Of a stretch of 6,917 bases of DNA, positions 3,715-6,917 are shown piece after piece. This DNA is from an uncultured Rubrivivax sp. (lineage in GTDB: Bacteria; Pseudomonadota; Gammaproteobacteria; Burkholderiales; Burkholderiaceae_C), in contig CALJUI010000172.1 in the NCBI GenBank assembly GCA_937975735.1, positions 1-6,917 of the forward strand, written 5' to 3'. The translations under genes were made by a program, and so were the position numbers. The notes under the pieces were generated by a model. The model did not search any database, had not been told where the DNA came from, and saw nothing but the letters and a program-made list of their open reading frames with translations. Each line of letters opens with the position of its first letter. Position 1 is the first letter of the stretch.

Positions 3715-6393
3715 ATGAGCATCCGCAACCTCGACTCGCTGTTCGACCCGGCCTCGGTGGCCGTGTTCGGCGCCTCCGACCGCCCGCACAGCGTCGGTGC
3801 GACCGTCTGGCACAACCTCACGAGCGGCGGCTTCCGCGGTCCGGTCTGGCCCGTCAACCCGCGCCTGCAGCGGCTCGGCCAGCACGCCGTCCATGCCGAC
3901 GTCGGCGCGTTGCCGGAAGCGCCCGAGCTGGCGGTGATCTGCACGCCGCCGGCCACCGTGCCCGGCCTGATCGAGGCACTCGGCGAGCGCGGCACGCGCG
4001 CCGCGGTGGTGATGACCGCCGGCCTCGACGACGCACAGAAGGAGGCGATCTGCCGCGCCGCGCGGCCGCACCTGCTGCGCCTGCTGGGGCCGAACTGCCT
4101 GGGGCTGCTGGCGCCGCACATCGGCCTGAACGCGAGCTTCGCGCATGCGGCGGTCGAGCCCGGCGCGCTCGCCTTCGTGTCGCAGTCGGGCGCGCTGGTG
4201 ACCGCGATGCTCGACTGGGCACGCGGCCGGCGCATCGGGTTCTCGCACTTCGTCTCGCTGGGCGAACACCTCGACGTCGATTTCGGCGACATGCTGGACT
4301 ACCTGGCCAGCGACCCGAAGACGCGCGCGATCCTGCTCTACATCGAGTCGGTCGAGTCGCCGCGCAAGTTCATGTCGGCGGCGCGCGCGGCGGCGCGCAA
4401 CAAGCCGGTGATCGTGATCAAAGCCGGGCGCTCGGCGCAGGGCCAGAAGGCCGCGGCCTCGCACACCGGCGCGCTGGCCGGCGCCGACGCGGTCATCGAC
4501 GCGGCGATCCGCCGCGCCGGCATGCTGCGCGTGGACAGCCTGCAGGACCTGTTTACCGCGGCCGAGACGCTGTCGCACTTCCGGGGTCGCATCGGCGACC
4601 CGGCGCAGAGCCCGGACCAGCCGGTGACCATCGTCACCAACGGCGGCGGCGCCGGCGTGATGGCCGCCGACGCCGCCGCCGCTGCCGGGCTGCCGCTGGC
4701 CGAGCTCGACGGTCCGGTGCTGGCCGCGCTCGACGCGGCGCTGCCGGCGAACTGGTCCCACGGCAACCCGGTCGACCTGATCGGCGACGCGCCGGCCGAG
4801 CGTTACGTGCGGGCGATGCGGATCCTGCTCGACGAGCCGCGCAGCGGCACGCTGCTGTTCCTGCACGCGCCGACGGCCATCGTGCCCAGCGCAGAGATCG
4901 CCGCCGCGCTGGTGCCGCTGCTGGCCCCGCGGGCGCAGCACCTGGTCGCCTGCTGGCTCGGTGACGCGGCGATCGCCGACGCGCGCGAGGCCTTCCACGA
5001 CGCCGGCATCGCCTGCCACGACACGCCCGAGGAGGCGGTGCGCGCGCTGGCGATGCTCGCGACCTACCGGCGCAACCAGGCGCAACTGATGGAGGCGCCG
5101 CCGGCGCTGCCGAAGTCGCCGCAACCCGACTTCGAGCGCGTGCGCGCGCTGATCGACTCGGTACTCGCCGAAGGCCGCGAGATGCTGACCGAACCCGAGG
5201 CCAAGCAGCTGCTCGCCGCCTGCGGCATCCCGGTCGCCGGCGCCGAGTGCCCGCCGGCGGACCCGGACGCGGCGGCGCGCGCCGCCGCGGCGATCGGCTT
5301 CCCGGTCGCGCTGAAGATCCTGTCGCACGACATCTCGCACAAGAGCGACGTCGGCGGCGTCGTGCTCGACCTGCAGGACGAGGCGCAGGTGCGGCATGCC
5401 GCCGCGGCGATGCTCGAGCGCGTGCGCGAGGCGATGCCCGACGCGAAGCTGCTCGGCTTCACGGTGCAGGCGATGGTGCGGCGACCACGCGCGCAGGAGT
5501 TGATCGTCGGTGCCAGCCTCGATCCGCAGTTCGGCCCGGTGATCCTGTTCGGCCAGGGCGGCACCTCGGTCGAGGTGGTGGCCGACCGCGCGCTCGCGCT
5601 GCCGCCGCTGAACCGGCCACTGGCACGCGCGCTGGTGCAGCGCACCCGCGTCGCGCGGCTGCTGGCCGGCTGGCGCGACACGCCGCCGGTGGACATGGAC
5701 GCGCTGCTGGGCGTGCTGACGGCGGTCTCGCAGCTGCTCGCCGAGGTGCCACAGATCGCCGAACTCGACGTCAATCCGCTGCTGGCCGACGCCGACGGCG
5801 TGATCGCGCTCGACGCCCGCGTGCGGGTCAGCGCCGACGCACCGGGCGGCGCCGAACGCTTCGCGATCCGGCCCTATCCGAGCGAGCTGGTCGAGACGAT
5901 CGACTGGCAGGGCCGGCACATGACGCTGCGTCCGATCCGCCCCGAGGACGAGGCGCAGCACCTGGCCTTCCTGGAGCGTCTCGACCCGATCGACATCCGC
6001 ATGCGCATCTTCTACAGTCGCCGCAGCATCGAGCGCAGCGAGCTGGCGCGGCTGACGCAGATCGACTACGAGCGCGAGATGGCCTTCGTCGCCACCGTCC
6101 ACGCCGCCGCCGGCGGCGAGGAGACTCTGGGCGTGGTGCGCGCGGTCGCGGACCCCGACAACCACGATGCCGAGTTCGGCATCATCGTGCGCAGCGACCT
6201 GAAGGGCGGCGGCCTGGGCGACGTGCTGATGGCCAAGATGATCCACCACCTGCGCGCGCGCGGCACGCAACGCCTGGTGGCCACCGTACTGACCGAGAAC
6301 GTCCGCATGCTCGAGCTGGCACGCGGTCTCGGCTTCAAGTTCGACGACCGGCCGGCCGCCGAGACACGGCAGATCTGGCTGCCGCTGCAGTGA
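3715..6393 (+). CDS. NDP-forming acyl-CoA synthetase-GNAT fusion, Pat/PatZ-like protein acetyltransferase
   Basis: This 892-residue fusion contains: a CoA-binding Rossmann domain (about 7-105; GASDRP 19-24); succinyl-CoA ligase-like domains with GPNCLG 125-130, SQSGAL 156-161 and SHTGALAG 249-256; an ATP-grasp domain (about 478-700) with HKSDVGG from H542; and a GNAT domain (736-892) with candidate catalytic E820 in DAEF and acetyl-CoA loop K830-GGGLG. Order and length match E. coli PatZ and Salmonella Pat, which acetylate lysines of AMP-forming acyl-CoA synthetases. Unlike those enteric proteins as I recall them, the synthetase half keeps the phosphorylatable His (H250) and the second ATP-grasp His (H542). 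It may therefore still make acetyl-CoA and ATP from ADP, or sense these ligands. The ATG at 3715 is chosen because MSIRNLDSLFDPASVAVFGAS is a typical N-terminus; the frame is open upstream only as antisense of the USP gene. Confidence 0.93.
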   Translation: MSIRNLDSLFDPASVAVFGASDRPHSVGATVWHNLTSGGFRGPVWPVNPRLQRLGQHAVHADVGALPEAPELAVICTPPATVPGLIEALGERGTRAAVVMTAGLDDAQKEAICRAARPHLLRLLGPNCLGLLAPHIGLNASFAHAAVEPGALAFVSQSGALVTAMLDWARGRRIGFSHFVSLGEHLDVDFGDMLDYLASDPKTRAILLYIESVESPRKFMSAARAAARNKPVIVIKAGRSAQGQKAAASHTGALAGADAVIDAAIRRAGMLRVDSLQDLFTAAETLSHFRGRIGDPAQSPDQPVTIVTNGGGAGVMAADAAAAAGLPLAELDGPVLAALDAALPANWSHGNPVDLIGDAPAERYVRAMRILLDEPRSGTLLFLHAPTAIVPSAEIAAALVPLLAPRAQHLVACWLGDAAIADAREAFHDAGIACHDTPEEAVRALAMLATYRRNQAQLMEAPPALPKSPQPDFERVRALIDSVLAEGREMLTEPEAKQLLAACGIPVAGAECPPADPDAAARAAAAIGFPVALKILSHDISHKSDVGGVVLDLQDEAQVRHAAAAMLERVREAMPDAKLLGFTVQAMVRRPRAQELIVGASLDPQFGPVILFGQGGTSVEVVADRALALPPLNRPLARALVQRTRVARLLAGWRDTPPVDMDALLGVLTAVSQLLAEVPQIAELDVNPLLADADGVIALDARVRVSADAPGGAERFAIRPYPSELVETIDWQGRHMTLRPIRPEDEAQHLAFLERLDPIDIRMRIFYSRRSIERSELARLTQIDYEREMAFVATVHAAAGGEETLGVVRAVADPDNHDAEFGIIVRSDLKGGGLGDVLMAKMIHHLRARGTQRLVATVLTENVRMLELARGLGFKFDDRPAAETRQIWLPLQ

Positions 6394-6917
6394 CCGCGGA
6401 TCCCAGCACAATGCCTTCGTGAGCGCCGATGCGTTCGAGCGCCTGCTCGAACAGCATCCGCGCGGCGCCGCTGAGCTGCTGCAGGTCGGCGTGCAACGCC
6501 GCGTCGCGCGGGCCGCGGTGCGCGCAGTCGCCGCAATAGGCCTCGAAGTGCACGAGCTGCATCAGCAGCTCGGCGACATGTCGCGGACACTCGCAGTCGA
6601 CCGAGGACGGCCGGGCCGCCAGCGCCGCGAGCGTCGCATCGTCCCAGCGCGGCGGCGCGATGGCACCGCGGCGCACGGCCACAAAGCGCGCGGCGTTCGG
6701 CCGCGATGCCGGAGAGGGGGGCGGGGTTGCCCACCATCCGTCGACCCAGGCGGCCAACGCGGACTCGTCGTGGCTCTCGCGCAGCAGCGAGAAGCCGGCG
6801 GCGGCGTGCGCCGCCTTCGACGCCGCACCACCGAAGCCGTACAGCACGCCGACCCGATCCACTCGCCAGGCGCGCGCCAGGGAATGCACTTCGCGCACCG
6901 ACTCCGGCCGCAGCGAG
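6335..6917 (-). CDS. C-terminal part of a probable MerR-type transcriptional regulator (partial at right edge)
   Basis: The frame is open from the right edge to TGA at 6337-6335. It reads through SLRPESVREVHSLARA without an obvious start, so the gene begins outside the window; the GTG at 6898 is internal. Visible parts are an alpha/beta segment VDRVGVLYGFGGAASKAAH (6859-6803), a variable Pro-rich linker, and a helical domain with CECPRH, HFEAYCGDC and DAALHADLQQLSGAARMLFEQALERI. This helical domain recalls the C-terminus of MerR/B12-binding-like regulators in Beta- and Gammaproteobacteria. That is from memory, and the DNA-binding N-terminus that would prove it is not visible. The last 59 bp overlap the 3' end of the Pat-like gene tail to tail. 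The C-terminal 25 or so residues, Ala/Arg-rich, look like a read-on extension. Confidence 0.6.
   Translation of the reverse strand, partial: SLRPESVREVHSLARAWRVDRVGVLYGFGGAASKAAHAAAGFSLLRESHDESALAAWVDGWWATPPPSPASRPNAARFVAVRRGAIAPPRWDDATLAALAARPSSVDCECPRHVAELLMQLVHFEAYCGDCAHRGPRDAALHADLQQLSGAARMLFEQALERIGAHEGIVLGSAVTAAAARSAVSRRPAGRRT

Noticed and set aside
3607..6411. A 934-codon open frame on the minus strand opposite the Pat-like gene
   Set aside because: It is rich in Arg, His, Gln and Ala with no recognisable domain, and mirrors the codons of a clearly homologous plus-strand gene. Long antisense frames are expected at this GC content.
6407..6917. CACAAT-N6-GTG at 6407-6421 opening a plus-strand frame that runs to the right edge
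   Set aside because: The geometry copies the leaderless starts elsewhere in the window, but the encoded protein is Arg-rich antisense of the regulator, whose minus-strand sequence has real family-like motifs. It is most likely a chance match.

Overview
The window is very GC-rich, with G or C at almost every third codon position. It reads as ordinary chromosome of a betaproteobacterium. A small exported protein resembling the DUF4148 type and the C-terminal domain of the right-edge regulator both suggest Burkholderiales, perhaps the Rubrivivax/Leptothrix/Methylibium group. That placement rests on recalled family resemblance, not on a search. I see no mobile element, CRISPR array, tRNA or rRNA.

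Layout, left to right. (1) Minus strand, 66-1130: an ATP-dependent DNA ligase with motifs I to IIIa. It ends at a TAG before motifs IV and V and the OB fold, and the same frame stays open and ligase-like to the left edge, so an internal stop or pseudogene is likely. (2) A 148-bp divergent intergenic region with two short palindromes. (3) Plus strand, 1279-1584: a 101-aa secreted protein, then a strong GC hairpin. (4) Plus strand, 1660-3147: an AMP-forming acyl-CoA synthetase. (5) Minus strand, 3155-3610: an ATP-binding-type universal stress protein (USP), convergent with the synthetase and 7 bp from it. (6) A 104-bp divergent intergenic region with a near-consensus FNR/Anr-type box exactly midway between two start codons. 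(7) Plus strand, 3715-6393: an 892-aa fusion of an NDP-forming acyl-CoA synthetase and a GNAT acetyltransferase, laid out like the protein acetyltransferase Pat/PatZ. (8) Minus strand, from the right edge to 6335: the C-terminal part of a probable MerR-type regulator, overlapping the fusion gene tail to tail.

How the genes may work together. Pat-type enzymes elsewhere acetylate the A10 lysine of AMP-forming acyl-CoA synthetases, and in mycobacteria a related cAMP-dependent acetylase modifies a USP. Here a Pat-like protein, a synthetase with a P-x4-G-K lysine and a USP lie within 5 kb. The Pat-like gene and the USP gene share a control region with a putative oxygen-responsive site. A small module for acetyl-CoA or acyl-CoA control under low oxygen is a reasonable inference, not a demonstrated one.

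A second theme is gene starts. Three start codons without a Shine-Dalgarno sequence (ligase, AMP-forming synthetase, Pat-like fusion) each have a -10-like hexamer (CATCAT, CACAAT, CATCAT) ending exactly 6 nt before ATG, as expected for leaderless mRNAs. The two genes with clear ribosome binding sites (small exported protein, USP) do not show this.
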